In this document: positions 1 to 7,319 of the stretch, in pieces
Layout: each line of letters begins with the position of its first letter
How positions within the stretch are numbered: position 1 is the first letter of the stretch
Assembly (NCBI GenBank): GCA_937894805.1
Contig: CALAYR010000059.1
Coordinates: 1 to 15,140, forward strand
Reading direction: 5' to 3'
Source: an uncultured Acidimicrobiaceae bacterium
Lineage (GTDB): Bacteria > Actinomycetota > Acidimicrobiia > Acidimicrobiales > RAAP-2
DNA: 15,140 bases
Notes under the pieces: model-generated
What the model was told of the DNA's origin: nothing
Database searches by the model: none
The model's input: the letters and a program-made list of their open reading frames with translations, nothing else
Translations under genes and position numbers: made by a program

Positions 1-1124
1 AGCACCACACCGAGGAACGGCGAGCCCGCGGCACGCAGGTACTTGCCACCCTTGCGGTGCTCGTCGGGCCCGAGCATGCAGATGACGCTGCTGCTCTCGG
101 TCATGCCGTAGCCCTGCCAGATGTTCATCCCTGGGTACAGGGCCAGCAACCTCTCCAGCAGTGCCTGCGGCATCGGCGATGCGCCGTACACGAGGTCGGT
201 GAAGCTGCCGAGGCCCGACGGCCGGAAATCGGCGTGGGCCATGGTGAGGCCGATCATCGTGGGCACCATCACCGTGACCGTGGGCGAATACTTCTCCACC
301 GCGTTCATCACCGCGGTCGGCTCGAACATGGGTTGCACCACCGTGTGCGCACCCAACGCCGGCCCGCCGAGCACGCTGAACATGCTGGCGGCGTGGAACA
401 TCGGCGTCTGCACATAGCTCACCGAGTCGCGGTTCATCCGCAGCCGCATCAGCACGTGATAGGCGTTCAGCATCTCGGCGCGCTGGTCCAGCAGCACACC
501 CTTCGGCAGACCCGTGGTGCCGCCCGTGTACATCAGCATCACGGGGTCGGACTCCTCACCCTCATCGGGCACCACGTGTGGCGACGAGGCCAGCAGATCC
601 TCGTAGCGCACCTTGTGCGGCACGTCGCCCGGGCCCACCAGCACCACGTGCTCCAGGCCGCCCTCGTCCTTCACCTTGTCGATGAGCGGCGCGAACACGG
701 CATCGACGAAGCACACCTCGGTGCCCGAGTCGCGCAGCACGTAGGCCAGCTCTTTCGGCGCGAATCGCAGGTTCAGCGGGTTCACCACACCGCCGCCCAG
801 AAAGGCGGCGTGGTACATCTCGAGGTACTCGGGCGAGTTCAACGTCATGATGGCGAACCGATCGCCACGGCCGACACCCAGCGCCCGCAGGCCACCGAGC
901 TCTTGGCCAAGGCGTACGACACGCTTGCTACCGCCACCACGCAGTGTGATGTAGCGGCCACCGACCCCGCAAAGCGAGCGGCCGCCATAAAGAATTTTAG
1001 TAAGGGCTTCGGCGATCTCTACTTTGGAATGCTTCGCCTCTACCGAGTCCTGGGGCGGACCGGGACTCCTCGTTGAGCTAGTTGCTCGGTGGTCGCAGGT
1101 CGATCTCGAGTCGCAAAATGCCAC
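1..1124 (-). CDS. AMP-forming acyl-CoA synthetase, partial (C-terminus off the left edge; start uncertain)
   Basis: Member of the adenylate-forming (ANL) superfamily, expected to activate a fatty or other carboxylic acid with ATP and join it to CoA; the substrate cannot be told. The minus strand reads continuously from about 1124 to the window edge. The ATP/AMP-binding signature LMYTGGTTGLPKG is at about 500-540 and the YGMTESSS motif at about 86-110. A GVGRGDRFAIMTLNSPEYLE stretch typical of the N-terminal domain is at about 830-890. The C-terminal lid domain is missing because the window ends. The start is a problem: homology appears to begin near 1022 (V-E-I-A-E-A-L), where the codon is GTA. 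The only in-frame candidates are GTG at 1124, inside the next gene, and ATG at 848, inside the domain. The region before the GVGRGD motif is shorter than usual. The gene is about two-thirds G+C as far as ~870 and lower beyond. It may be an intact gene with an odd start, a decayed 5' end, or an assembly join. Confidence 0.8.
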   Translation of the reverse strand, partial: MAFCDSRSTCDHRATSSTRSPGPPQDSVEAKHSKVEIAEALTKILYGGRSLCGVGGRYITLRGGGSKRVVRLGQELGGLRALGVGRGDRFAIMTLNSPEYLEMYHAAFLGGGVVNPLNLRFAPKELAYVLRDSGTEVCFVDAVFAPLIDKVKDEGGLEHVVLVGPGDVPHKVRYEDLLASSPHVVPDEGEESDPVMLMYTGGTTGLPKGVLLDQRAEMLNAYHVLMRLRMNRDSVSYVQTPMFHAASMFSVLGGPALGAHTVVQPMFEPTAVMNAVEKYSPTVTVMVPTMIGLTMAHADFRPSGLGSFTDLVYGASPMPQALLERLLALYPGMNIWQGYGMTESSSVICMLGPDEHRKGGKYLRAAGSPFLGVV

Positions 1125-1302
1125 CCTCGAGAGTCGCGGTGGCATCGCCAATCATCGCGTAGTCCTGGAAGTCGAGCCGTGCCGCCTCAATGAATCGCTG
1201 GCGATCGGCCCCTTCAATTGGTGGCAGGCCCCGCCGCTGAACGGCGTCGGCCCGCTCGCGAAAACGGAGCACCATGTCTTGGGGATTAAAGGATTCAGCC
1301 AC
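1078..1302 (-). CDS. small conserved-looking protein of unknown function (74 aa)
   Basis: A 74-residue protein with balanced acidic and basic content, no membrane segment and no cysteine, ending in I-D-L-R-P-P-S-N. I do not recognise a named domain. The start is GTG at 1302; an in-frame TAA lies four codons upstream, so a longer protein is excluded. The GTG follows a CATAAC box by 8 bases, which would suit a leaderless or very short-leader transcript, but no clear -35 is visible. Its stop lies within about 50 bases of where the acyl-CoA synthetase should begin on the same strand, so the two are probably cotranscribed and it may serve the same pathway; that link is inferred from position only. 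Codon choice and residue mix look coding. Confidence 0.6.
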   Translation of the reverse strand: MAESFNPQDMVLRFRERADAVQRRGLPPIEGADRQRFIEAARLDFQDYAMIGDATATLEGGILRLEIDLRPPSN

Positions 1303-1404
1303 GGTCCCATGTTATGGGCGCGGTCGCGCCACCTCGAGTCGGTAGACTACCTGTTCGGAACTTCGTTGTTCCTCAGTCTCCGTCTTGCCATATGCGGGAC
1401 CAGC

Positions 1405-1410
1405 GAGGAG
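1405..1410 (+). promoter_or_regulatory. ribosome binding site that sets the start at 1416
   Basis: GAGGAG lies five bases before GTG at 1416. It selects this start over the in-frame codon at 1314, whose extra 34 residues have a non-coding look and cover the divergent promoter region. Confidence 0.6.
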
Positions 1411-1415
1411 TTGTT

Positions 1416-1631
1416 GTGAAAAAGGGTCGCCACCGTCGCTTCGTCGAAGCACGCGAATTGAAGCACACCACTGGTCCACGGGCAGTTGCCTGTGACGAGT
1501 GTGGAGCCGAGCCAGAGGACGTACACGCCGAGTGGTGTCGTGCGGAAGAAGACCGCTTTGAGGAAATTCTCGGTGGTCTGCCTCGCACGCAGTTCAGCGA
1601 CGACGAAGACCCCCTTCGTACCGAGGACTAA
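1416..1631 (+). CDS. small acidic Cys/His protein, putative zinc-binding (71 aa)
   Basis: A 71-residue protein starting V-K-K-G-R-H-R-R with a basic N-terminus and a strongly acidic C-terminus (SDDEDPLRTED). The middle carries CDEC, then H-A-E-W-C further on, so three cysteines and a histidine are spaced as in a small zinc knuckle; metal binding is inferred. The start is GTG at 1416, fixed by a GAGGAG ribosome binding site. It is divergent from the 74-aa gene, and its TAA stop overlaps the TAG stop of the minus-strand cysteine-cluster gene by sharing the bases CTAA at 1628-1631. I do not recognise the family and cannot give a function. Confidence 0.6.
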   Translation: MKKGRHRRFVEARELKHTTGPRAVACDECGAEPEDVHAEWCRAEEDRFEEILGGLPRTQFSDDEDPLRTED

Positions 1632-2353
1632 CGCCGACGAATGGCGGGGTGAGGCACGGGAGTTGCGTGTCGCGCCGCTAGGTAGTTCAACAGTGTGTCG
1701 TACGTCTTTTGCCCGACCATTGCAATGATTTCTTCACTCATTGAGTCGACCACACGGCTCTTGCCGATGAAGGCATCCGGTGACTCGGTGCACCACCAGT
1801 GGAATTCATCGCCACCCTCGCCCCAGTGCTTGCGATCCCACTGCATGATGGTGGAGGTGATGTGTCCGTTATCGGCCACTTCTTCTTCGCGGCGCAAGGG
1901 GAGTTGCCAGCAGACTTCGGGCTTAAGCGGAATGTAGCTTTCACCAGCGTCCATTGACAGGACGTGGAGTGCGCAGCCGGCGCCACGGTGAAAATCCGGT
2001 CGATTCAAGAAAATGCACGCACCCTTAACGAGCTTCGTGGTGGTGTCGCCGTCCTTGTCGGTCGTCGTGATGCCGTCTTTGCTCTTGTTCTTAAATTGCC
2101 ACTGGTCGGCGGTGAGCCGTTTGGCGGCCTTTTCGACTCGTTTGATGTCTTGCTTGTCTACAAAATGGGCGCCATGGCTGCAGCATCCCTGGACTAGCTC
2201 TTCGGCGGGGCTGGTGAGAACTCCCTGGCATCCGTTGCCGAAAATACAGGTCCAGTTGCTCTCAAGAAAGGTGACGTCAAAGACCCACGTACGTTCCTCG
2301 TCAGCATCTTCAAAACTGATCCATTCATGGGCTTTTAGGGGCGCTTCACTCAC
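1628..2353 (-). CDS. cysteine-cluster protein resembling the YkgJ/DUF3109 metal-chelating families
   Basis: A 241-residue soluble protein with eight cysteines in a pattern like that of the putative Fe/Zn-chelating YkgJ-type proteins: C36-x5-C42, then GCCSHG (57-61), G-A-C-I-F-L (C113), G-C-A-L-H (C127), K-P-E-V-C-W-Q-L-P-L (C148) and W-W-C (C188). The CC-x-HG element, the C-x-FL element and the KPxxCxxxPL element are what I base the family on; no exact relative is claimed. The start is GTG at 2353 (V-S-E-A-P-L-K). It is divergent from nfuA, 55 bases from the nfuA ATG. Fe-S biogenesis next door would suit a metal-cluster role, but that is inference. Confidence 0.65.
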   Translation of the reverse strand: MSEAPLKAHEWISFEDADEERTWVFDVTFLESNWTCIFGNGCQGVLTSPAEELVQGCCSHGAHFVDKQDIKRVEKAAKRLTADQWQFKNKSKDGITTTDKDGDTTTKLVKGACIFLNRPDFHRGAGCALHVLSMDAGESYIPLKPEVCWQLPLRREEEVADNGHITSTIMQWDRKHWGEGGDEFHWWCTESPDAFIGKSRVVDSMSEEIIAMVGQKTYDTLLNYLAARHATPVPHPAIRRR

Positions 2354-2395
2354 AACGCCAAGTTAGTAGTTGTCTTCAGCGAGATAGGTGACCTT

Positions 2396-2401
2396 TAGAC
2401 T
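2396..2401 (+). promoter_or_regulatory. candidate -10 box for nfuA (leaderless)
   Basis: TAGACT ends seven bases before ATG at 2409. This places transcription start at or next to the first base of the codon and helps choose that ATG over GTG at 2388, which would lie upstream of the -10. No convincing -35 is present. Confidence 0.4.
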
Positions 2402-2408
2402 TTCAGCC

Positions 2409-3056
2409 ATGACCACATCAGAGTCCACGCCCCTTATCACCCTGACGCCCGAAGCACGAACCATCGTGATGGACGCGTTGGCCAATGAAGAGAACCATGA
2501 CTCGCTCGGACTCTGGGTCGAAGTGACCGGCGTGCGTGGTGCGGGCTACTCCTACGACCTGTTCTTTCAGGACAAGGATGGACTCGAAGAGCCCGTAGAA
2601 ATCGTTCTTGATGGTGACATCACCATTGTTGTTCCCGTAAAGAGTGCGGCCCGCCTCCGAGGATCTCGTCTCGAGTTCTCCGACGACAACGGCGGTGGAC
2701 TGGTGCTCGTCAACCCCAACTCGCCAACTTCTGAAGAGATGAACCCCGGAGTCCCGGCTGACATCCTGGCTAAGGGTCTCGGTGGCACTCTGGCCGTGAA
2801 GGCACTCGAAGTACTGGAAGCGGCTATCAACCCGTCGATTGCTTCGCACGGTGGCCGTGCCGACCTGGTGGCTCTCGACGATGACGAGAAAATCGCCTAC
2901 GTCCGTCTCTCCGGTGGATGCCAGGGATGTGCCATGAGTCGCATGACCCTCTCGCAGGGCATTGAGACAACACTGAAGGAAGAGATTCCTGTGCTTGTCG
3001 GAGTGGTTGACGTCACCGACCACGACTCGGGCTCAAACCCCTTCTACGAGCGTTAG
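2409..3056 (+). CDS. nfuA: NfuA-like iron-sulfur cluster carrier
   Basis: Two-domain Fe-S scaffold or carrier that takes a [4Fe-4S] cluster and hands it to target enzymes in the cytosol. The first ~110 residues form an IscA/A-type fold without the usual cluster cysteines, as in NfuA. The C-terminal ~90 residues are a NifU-like domain with the cluster-binding pair in GGCQGCAMS, at about residues 171-179. The length, 215 residues, is close to that of bacterial NfuA. I use ATG at 2409 (M-T-T-S-E) rather than GTG at 2388 because a -10-like TAGACT lies between them. It stands 40 bases before aroC. The cysteine-cluster gene diverges from it. Confidence 0.9.
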   Translation: MTTSESTPLITLTPEARTIVMDALANEENHDSLGLWVEVTGVRGAGYSYDLFFQDKDGLEEPVEIVLDGDITIVVPVKSAARLRGSRLEFSDDNGGGLVLVNPNSPTSEEMNPGVPADILAKGLGGTLAVKALEVLEAAINPSIASHGGRADLVALDDDEKIAYVRLSGGCQGCAMSRMTLSQGIETTLKEEIPVLVGVVDVTDHDSGSNPFYER

Positions 3057-3059
3057 ACC

Positions 3060-3082
3060 CTCGGGTCCGCGAGCCGTTTTTT
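3060..3082 (+). terminator. weak candidate terminator after nfuA
   Basis: CTCG (3060-3063) can pair with CGAG (3070-3073) around a six-base loop. After three more bases comes a run of six T (3077-3082). The stem is only 4 bp, so at best this is a leaky terminator or attenuator in front of aroC. Confidence 0.3.
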
Positions 3083-3084
3083 AC

Positions 3085-3090
3085 TAGGCT
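3085..3090 (+). promoter_or_regulatory. candidate -10 box for aroC (leaderless)
   Basis: TAGGCT is followed by exactly six bases and then the aroC ATG at 3097, which would put the transcription start on the A of the start codon. There is no Shine-Dalgarno sequence before this ATG, in line with leaderless initiation. The -35 region is not recognisable. Confidence 0.5.
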
Positions 3091-3096
3091 CTACCT

Positions 3097-4287
3097 ATGT
3101 TGCGCTTCCTAACTGCTGGCGAAAGCCATGGCCCGTCGCTGACCGTCATCGTCGAAGGTCTCCCGGCCGGACTGCCTATTTCGGTTGAGCAAATCGGCGA
3201 TCAACTCGCCCGTCGCCGTCTCGGCTATGGCCGAGGTCCCCGCATGCGTTTCGAGCGCGACGAAATTCGTATCACGGGTGGCGTCCGCCACGGCCGCACC
3301 TTGGGCTCACCTGTTTCGATTGAGATTCTCAATACAGAGTGGCCCAAGTGGGAAGTTGAGATGTCGGTCGCACCTGGCACTCCAACCACCAAGTTGACAG
3401 CCCCTCGTCCTGGTCACGCCGACCTCGTCGGTATGCAGAAGTATGGCTTTGACGATGCCCGCGATGTCCTAGAGCGCGCCAGCGCCCGAGAGACAACGGC
3501 GCGTGTCGCGGCCGGAGCATTGGCCAAAGCTCTGCTCGCCGAGTTGGGTATTGACATCGTGAGCCACGTTGTTCGTATCGGTGCCGTCGCCAGTGCCTCT
3601 GAAGATCGACCTGGACCCAAGGACCTCAATCGAGTTGATGAGAGTGAAGTTCGTTGCAACAACCCCGAGGTTGAGGCGGCGATGATTACGGAAATCAAGG
3701 CGGCGGCGAAAGAGGGCGATTCCCTTGGTGGCGTTGCCGAAGTTATTGCCTACGGCGTCCCCGCCGGACTCGGTAGTCATGTGCACTGGGACCGCAAGAT
3801 GGACGGTCTGCTCGCCGGAGCGCTGATGAGTATCCAGGCAGTTAAGGCTGTAGAGATTGGCGACGGCATGGCACAAGCCACGCAGCGCGGATCGGTGGCC
3901 CACGACGCGATTGCGGTAGACACCAGTGCGCACGCCAGCGGTGGCTTCATGCGTCGCACCGACCACGCCGGTGGCCTGGAAGGTGGCATGACGAGTGGCG
4001 CTCCGCTCATTGCTCGCGTCTCCATGAAGCCTTTGGCCTCACTGAACCGACCCGTGCTGGAGACAGTCGATGTGGCCACTGGCGAGTCAACGGTCTCTTT
4101 CAAGGAACGCACGGACGTCACCGCCGTTCCGGCATTGGGCGTCATCGCTGAGGCGATGACGGCTCTCGTGTTGGCCAGCGAAGCGCTTCGTAAATTCGGT
4201 GGCGACTCCGTCGCCGAGTTCAAGCGAAACGCCGATAACTATCTCCAGCACATGGGTGAGACCCCGAGCGCTGCTCGACCCGAGTAG
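3097..4287 (+). CDS. aroC: chorismate synthase
   Basis: Catalyses the last step of the shikimate pathway, converting 5-enolpyruvylshikimate 3-phosphate to chorismate with reduced FMN as cofactor; cytosolic and tetrameric in the family. The protein is full length at 396 residues. It opens with M-L-R-F-L-T-A-G-E-S-H-G, carrying catalytic His11, and has the R-P-G-H-A-D segment with the second catalytic His107. The RASARET signature is at residues 127-133 and the G-G-x-E-G-G-M-T-S-G element is in the C-terminal half. It is the first gene of the aroC-aroK-aroB-aroQ run; the aroK start lies two bases after its stop, so the two are translationally close. aroE and aroA are not in the window. Confidence 0.97.
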   Translation: MLRFLTAGESHGPSLTVIVEGLPAGLPISVEQIGDQLARRRLGYGRGPRMRFERDEIRITGGVRHGRTLGSPVSIEILNTEWPKWEVEMSVAPGTPTTKLTAPRPGHADLVGMQKYGFDDARDVLERASARETTARVAAGALAKALLAELGIDIVSHVVRIGAVASASEDRPGPKDLNRVDESEVRCNNPEVEAAMITEIKAAAKEGDSLGGVAEVIAYGVPAGLGSHVHWDRKMDGLLAGALMSIQAVKAVEIGDGMAQATQRGSVAHDAIAVDTSAHASGGFMRRTDHAGGLEGGMTSGAPLIARVSMKPLASLNRPVLETVDVATGESTVSFKERTDVTAVPALGVIAEAMTALVLASEALRKFGGDSVAEFKRNADNYLQHMGETPSAARPE

Positions 4288-4289
4288 TC

Positions 4290-4784
4290 GTGGCCCGGAT
4301 TGTCTTAGTCGGACTCCCGGGCGTAGGTAAGTCCACGGTGGGCCCAGCGGTTGCGGGTGCCCTGAAGATCAACTTCGTTGACCTCGACGCCGCCATCTCG
4401 GATCAGGTGGGAACGCCGGCCTCGGACATCATTCGCGAACAAGGCGAACCAGCGTTTCGCGCATTTGAGCTGGCGGTGCTACGCGCCTTGCTCGAAGAGG
4501 ACATTGTCATCGCTACCGGCGGTGGGGTAGTCGTAACTGAGGCGTGCCGCGATCTGCTGAAGCGAGAGCCGATGGTGGTATGGCTCGATGCTGAAGTCGA
4601 TGTTTTGATGAGTCGGGTCCAGGCGGGAGATAGGCCCTTGCTGGCAGGCGATGTAGGTAATCGCTTAGATCAGCTACGCAGCGAACGGGCATCGTGGTAT
4701 CGCGAAGTTGCGACTACGCAGATCGACGCCAATGGCCCGCTGGATGATGTGGTCGAACAAGTTCTCGAATGCGTGAGAACATGA
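4290..4784 (+). CDS. aroK: shikimate kinase
   Basis: Phosphorylates shikimate at the 3-hydroxyl using ATP. The Walker A loop GLPGVGKST is at residues 8-16. The shikimate-binding D-L-D (Asp31, Asp33), an arginine in F-R-A-F-E, the GGG motif (77-79) and the lid R-P-L-L (Arg115) are all present. The length, 164 residues, is normal. The start is GTG, two bases after the aroC stop with no separate ribosome binding site, which suggests coupling to aroC. The end overlaps the aroB start through ATGA. Confidence 0.95.
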   Translation: MARIVLVGLPGVGKSTVGPAVAGALKINFVDLDAAISDQVGTPASDIIREQGEPAFRAFELAVLRALLEEDIVIATGGGVVVTEACRDLLKREPMVVWLDAEVDVLMSRVQAGDRPLLAGDVGNRLDQLRSERASWYREVATTQIDANGPLDDVVEQVLECVRT

Positions 4785-5839
4785 CAGGCATGAAGGTTCC
4801 AGTGCTGCTTGCCGATCGCTCGTACATGGTTGTCGTCGGGCATGGCGTGCGCAACCAGTTGGCTGATGCTATTTCCGCCAAGGCCCCTCGAGCCGCACGG
4901 GCAGTGCTGGTCACCTCGGAGTCGCTCCTGAGCCAACCCTGGGCTCATTTTGAAACGGGCCTGCCGACAACAACAATCACAGTGCCTGATGGCGAAGAGG
5001 CCAAGACGGCTTCTCAGGTCGAATATCTCTGCACGGAGTTTTCCAAGCTCGAACTCTCCCGTCACGACGTTGTGGTCGGTGTCGGTGGCGGCGCAGTGAC
5101 CGATTTGGCGGGATTCGCTGCGGCGGTCTATCTCCGAGGCATTGCGGTCGTTCACGTTGCGACGTCGCTCGTCGCCCAAGTCGATGCCGCCATCGGTGGC
5201 AAGACGGCCGTCAATCTGGTCACTGGGAAGAACTTGATGGGTGCTTTCCATCAACCTCTCGCGGTCCTGTGCGATCTTGACTTCCTCGAAACCCTGCCAC
5301 CCCGGGAAGTTCTCAATGGTCGCGGTGAAATCGTGAAGTGCTGTCTCCTCGATGGCTTGACGCCGCCGATGATGTCAGCCCTCTCGCCGGAGGACCAGGT
5401 TCTGCTGGCCGTTGAGTTAAAGGCTCGCATTGTTTCTGCCGACGAACGCGAAGGTGGCCTACGGGCCCTCTTGAACTACGGCCACACGCTCGCTCACGCG
5501 ATTGAGGCCCTGGAGTTGGGTGGACAGGAGCTCGACATTAGACACGGTGAAGCTGTCGCCGTGGGGCTGGCCTTTGCCGTGCGTCTCGCCCGTCATCTCG
5601 GCCGCGTTGGAGATGATGTGGTGGCCAGTCACGACGAAGCGCTCAGCGTCTTTGGGTTACACGCAGAGTTGCCCCAGGGCTTGTCTATCGAGTCGCTGAT
5701 CAATGCCATGGCCAAAGACAAGAAGGCCCACCACGACTTAACCTTTGTTCTGCCGGGGCCAAATGGGTTTGAAACAGTTACGGGCATTAGTCGTAGTGAC
5801 GTGGAGATGGTTCTCGAAGCGTTTGGAGGAGTCAAATGA
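4781..5839 (+). CDS. aroB: 3-dehydroquinate synthase
   Basis: Converts DAHP to 3-dehydroquinate in the second shikimate-pathway step, with NAD and a divalent metal. Diagnostic segments in order: D-G-E-E-A-K-T, the GGGAVTDLAGF NAD-binding stretch, T-S-L-V-A-Q-V-D-A-A-I-G-G-K-T, then the metal ligands in G-E-I-V-K (Glu), N-Y-G-H-T (His) and H-G-E-A-V (His). I use ATG at 4781 because it shares the bases ATGA with the aroK stop, the arrangement also seen at aroB-aroQ, giving 352 residues. An in-frame ATG at 4769 would add four residues and a 16-base overlap, and ATG at 4790 is also possible. The family identity does not depend on this choice. Confidence 0.96.
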   Translation: MTGMKVPVLLADRSYMVVVGHGVRNQLADAISAKAPRAARAVLVTSESLLSQPWAHFETGLPTTTITVPDGEEAKTASQVEYLCTEFSKLELSRHDVVVGVGGGAVTDLAGFAAAVYLRGIAVVHVATSLVAQVDAAIGGKTAVNLVTGKNLMGAFHQPLAVLCDLDFLETLPPREVLNGRGEIVKCCLLDGLTPPMMSALSPEDQVLLAVELKARIVSADEREGGLRALLNYGHTLAHAIEALELGGQELDIRHGEAVAVGLAFAVRLARHLGRVGDDVVASHDEALSVFGLHAELPQGLSIESLINAMAKDKKAHHDLTFVLPGPNGFETVTGISRSDVEMVLEAFGGVK

Positions 5840-6276
5840 GTGGTGCAATCCTGTTCCTGTCGGGTCCGAACTTGAATCTTCTAGGGGAGCGCAGCCCCGA
5901 GATCTACGGCACGGAGACACTCGCAGATCACGAACGTCGATTCACGGCGATTGTCGCTCCCGCCGGCTTTTCGGTGAGTTCCGTGCAGTCGAACTCAGAG
6001 GCCACACTGATTGAGGCCATCCACGAGGCACGAACGAAGGCGGTGGCCATTGTGTTTAACCCCGGAGCTCTGACTCACAGTTCGTGGGCATTGCGTGACG
6101 CCTTAGAGGCGTTCAACGGACCCAAGATTGAAGTCCATCTTTCGAATCCAGCCGCGCGCGAGCCTTTCCGCCACCTCTCGACGGTGGCTGGAGCGGTGAG
6201 TGGCTCGATTGCAGGCTTTGGCGCCCTCGGGTACGAATTAGCCGCTCACGCCGTCTTGGCACGCCTGAAGGCATAG
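5836..6276 (+). CDS. aroQ: 3-dehydroquinate dehydratase, type II
   Basis: Dehydrates 3-dehydroquinate to 3-dehydroshikimate; the type II enzyme is a dodecamer of small subunits. Visible signatures are SGPNLNLLGERSPEIYG with the catalytic tyrosine, NPGALTHSSWALRDAL in the middle, and E-V-H-L-S-N-P-x-x-R-E-P-F-R with the catalytic histidine and substrate-binding arginine. The Q-S-N-S-E element has serine where many members have histidine. The length, 146 residues, is typical. The start overlaps the aroB stop (ATGA), and a strong GGAGGA ribosome binding site sits five bases upstream within the end of aroB. Confidence 0.96.
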   Translation: MSGAILFLSGPNLNLLGERSPEIYGTETLADHERRFTAIVAPAGFSVSSVQSNSEATLIEAIHEARTKAVAIVFNPGALTHSSWALRDALEAFNGPKIEVHLSNPAAREPFRHLSTVAGAVSGSIAGFGALGYELAAHAVLARLKA

Positions 6277-6295
6277 GAATTCACGCCGGAGGGCG

Positions 6296-6301
6296 TACAC
6301 T
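6296..6301 (+). promoter_or_regulatory. candidate -10 box for efp-nusB
   Basis: TACACT lies in the 57-base gap between aroQ and efp and would start a leader of about 25 bases. A 5-bp hairpin, ACGCC-GGAG-GGCGT, ends on its first base. No good -35 was found, so efp could equally be read through from the aro genes. Confidence 0.3.
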
Positions 6302-6333
6302 AACGACGCACGAAATGAAGAGTTAGGTCAGTG

Positions 6334-6897
6334 ATGCCCGCAATTTCCAGTAACGACATTAAGAACGGCGTAACGCTGAACGTTGAAGATGGTCTGTTCA
6401 CCATTATCGAGTTCCAACACGTCAAGCCCGGTAAAGGTGGCGCCTTCGTGCGCACCAAGCTGCGCAACCTCCGGACCGGTCAGGTCATCGAACGTACGTA
6501 CCGCGCCGACGAACGTCTAGAGCAGGCGATCATCGACAAGCGTGACATGCAGTACCTGTACCGAGATGGTGAGGACTACGTCTTCATGGACCAAACTAAC
6601 TACGACCAGATTCCCGTGCAGGAAAAGTCTCTCGGAACGGCTATCAATTTCCTCAAAGAGTCCGGCAAGGCGCTCGTCATCTTGCACAACGAAGAGGTAA
6701 TCGGTGTGGAAATGCCCGCTTCGGTCGAACTCATCATCACAGAGACTGAGCCCGGAGTTCAAGGTGACCGCGTGTCTGGTGCCCGCAAGCCAGCCACGCT
6801 GGAAACGGGGTTCATTGTGCAGGTGCCCCTTTTTGTAGGTCCCGGTGAAAACATCAAGGTAGATACGCGCACCGGCGACTACATCACTCGGGCCTAG
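6334..6897 (+). CDS. efp: translation elongation factor P
   Basis: Binds the ribosome between the P and E sites and relieves stalling at polyproline stretches. The KOW-like first domain reads I-S-S-N-D-I-K-N-G and then F-Q-H-V-K-P-G-K-G-G-A-F-V-R-T, with the loop lysine in the conserved position. The second OB domain (Q-Y-L-Y-R-D-G-x-D-Y-V-F-M-D) and the third, ending T-G-D-Y-I-T-R-A, follow. The length, 187 residues, is full. GTG at 6331 and ATG at 6334 are adjacent and in frame; I use ATG, with GAAGAG about 11 bases upstream as a weak ribosome binding site. No lysyl-modification gene is nearby. nusB begins three bases after the stop. Confidence 0.96.
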   Translation: MPAISSNDIKNGVTLNVEDGLFTIIEFQHVKPGKGGAFVRTKLRNLRTGQVIERTYRADERLEQAIIDKRDMQYLYRDGEDYVFMDQTNYDQIPVQEKSLGTAINFLKESGKALVILHNEEVIGVEMPASVELIITETEPGVQGDRVSGARKPATLETGFIVQVPLFVGPGENIKVDTRTGDYITRA

Positions 6898-6900
6898 CCG

Positions 6901-7308
6901 GTGAGCGAACTGGGCGAACAGCGCCATCGGGCGCGCGAGCGAGCCCTCGAAGTGGCCTACGAAGCCTCGATAAAGGATCGCTCGGTCGAATCAGTCCTGA
7001 CCGAGATGCCCCTCCGACCTGACGCCTACGCCTACGCATTACTCGAGGCCTTCGAAGCGCACAAGGAGTGGGCCAAAGAGATCATTAGTTCGCACGCGAA
7101 CGATTGGCAGTTTGACCGGATGCCACTCGTTGACCGACTCATCATGATGCTGGCACTTTGTGAAATCCGCATTCCCGACTGTCCGCCTACGGCAGTGGTC
7201 ATTGATGAAGCGGTGGAGTTAGCCAAGGCCTACTCGACTGATGGCAGCCCCGGTTTTGTTAATGGCGTACTGTCGGGATGCTTTGCCACCTGGTTCGCGG
7301 ATAAGTAA
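6901..7308 (+). CDS. nusB: transcription antitermination factor NusB
   Basis: All-helical RNA-binding factor that works with NusE (S10) at boxA to support rRNA transcription and antitermination. The N-terminus has the R-x-R-A-R-E-R-A-L-E-V-A-Y-E-A pattern typical of the family, and the C-terminal half has D-R-L-I-M-M-L-A-L-C-E-I followed by V-I-D-E-A-V-E-L-A-K-A-Y-S and F-V-N-G-V-L. At 135 residues it is the usual size. The start is GTG, three bases after the efp stop. The next gene, an oxidase assembly protein, starts only 11 bases after its TAA. Confidence 0.94.
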   Translation: MSELGEQRHRARERALEVAYEASIKDRSVESVLTEMPLRPDAYAYALLEAFEAHKEWAKEIISSHANDWQFDRMPLVDRLIMMLALCEIRIPDCPPTAVVIDEAVELAKAYSTDGSPGFVNGVLSGCFATWFADK

Positions 7309-7319
7309 GCAGGTTTGTA

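Noticed and set aside
57..1076. Long plus-strand open frame of 339 codons
   Set aside because: It is the complement of the acyl-CoA synthetase. Its product is dominated by His, Arg and Gln repeats typical of antisense frames in G+C-rich genes, while the minus strand gives clear enzyme motifs.
1314..1415. Longer start for the 71-aa Cys/His gene
   Set aside because: The added residues look non-coding, cover the divergent promoter region, and lack a ribosome site, whereas GTG at 1416 has GAGGAG at good spacing.
1078..1631. Two small divergent genes as a toxin-antitoxin pair
   Set aside because: They are on opposite strands, not an operon, and neither protein resembles a known toxin or antitoxin.
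2418..3023. Minus-strand open frame of 201 codons opposite nfuA, with similar frames opposite aroC, aroB, pyrR and ctaC
   Set aside because: All lie wholly inside genes with unmistakable family motifs, have no ribosome site or promoter of their own, and have antisense-like composition.
4769..4780. Upstream ATG for aroB
   Set aside because: It gives a 16-base overlap with aroK and has no better ribosome site; ATG at 4781 makes the ATGA overlap seen repeatedly in this window. It cannot be fully excluded.
6283..6296. Hairpin ACGCC-GGAG-GGCGT between aroQ and efp as a terminator
   Set aside because: The stem is 5 bp and there is no T-run after it; too weak to list as a terminator.
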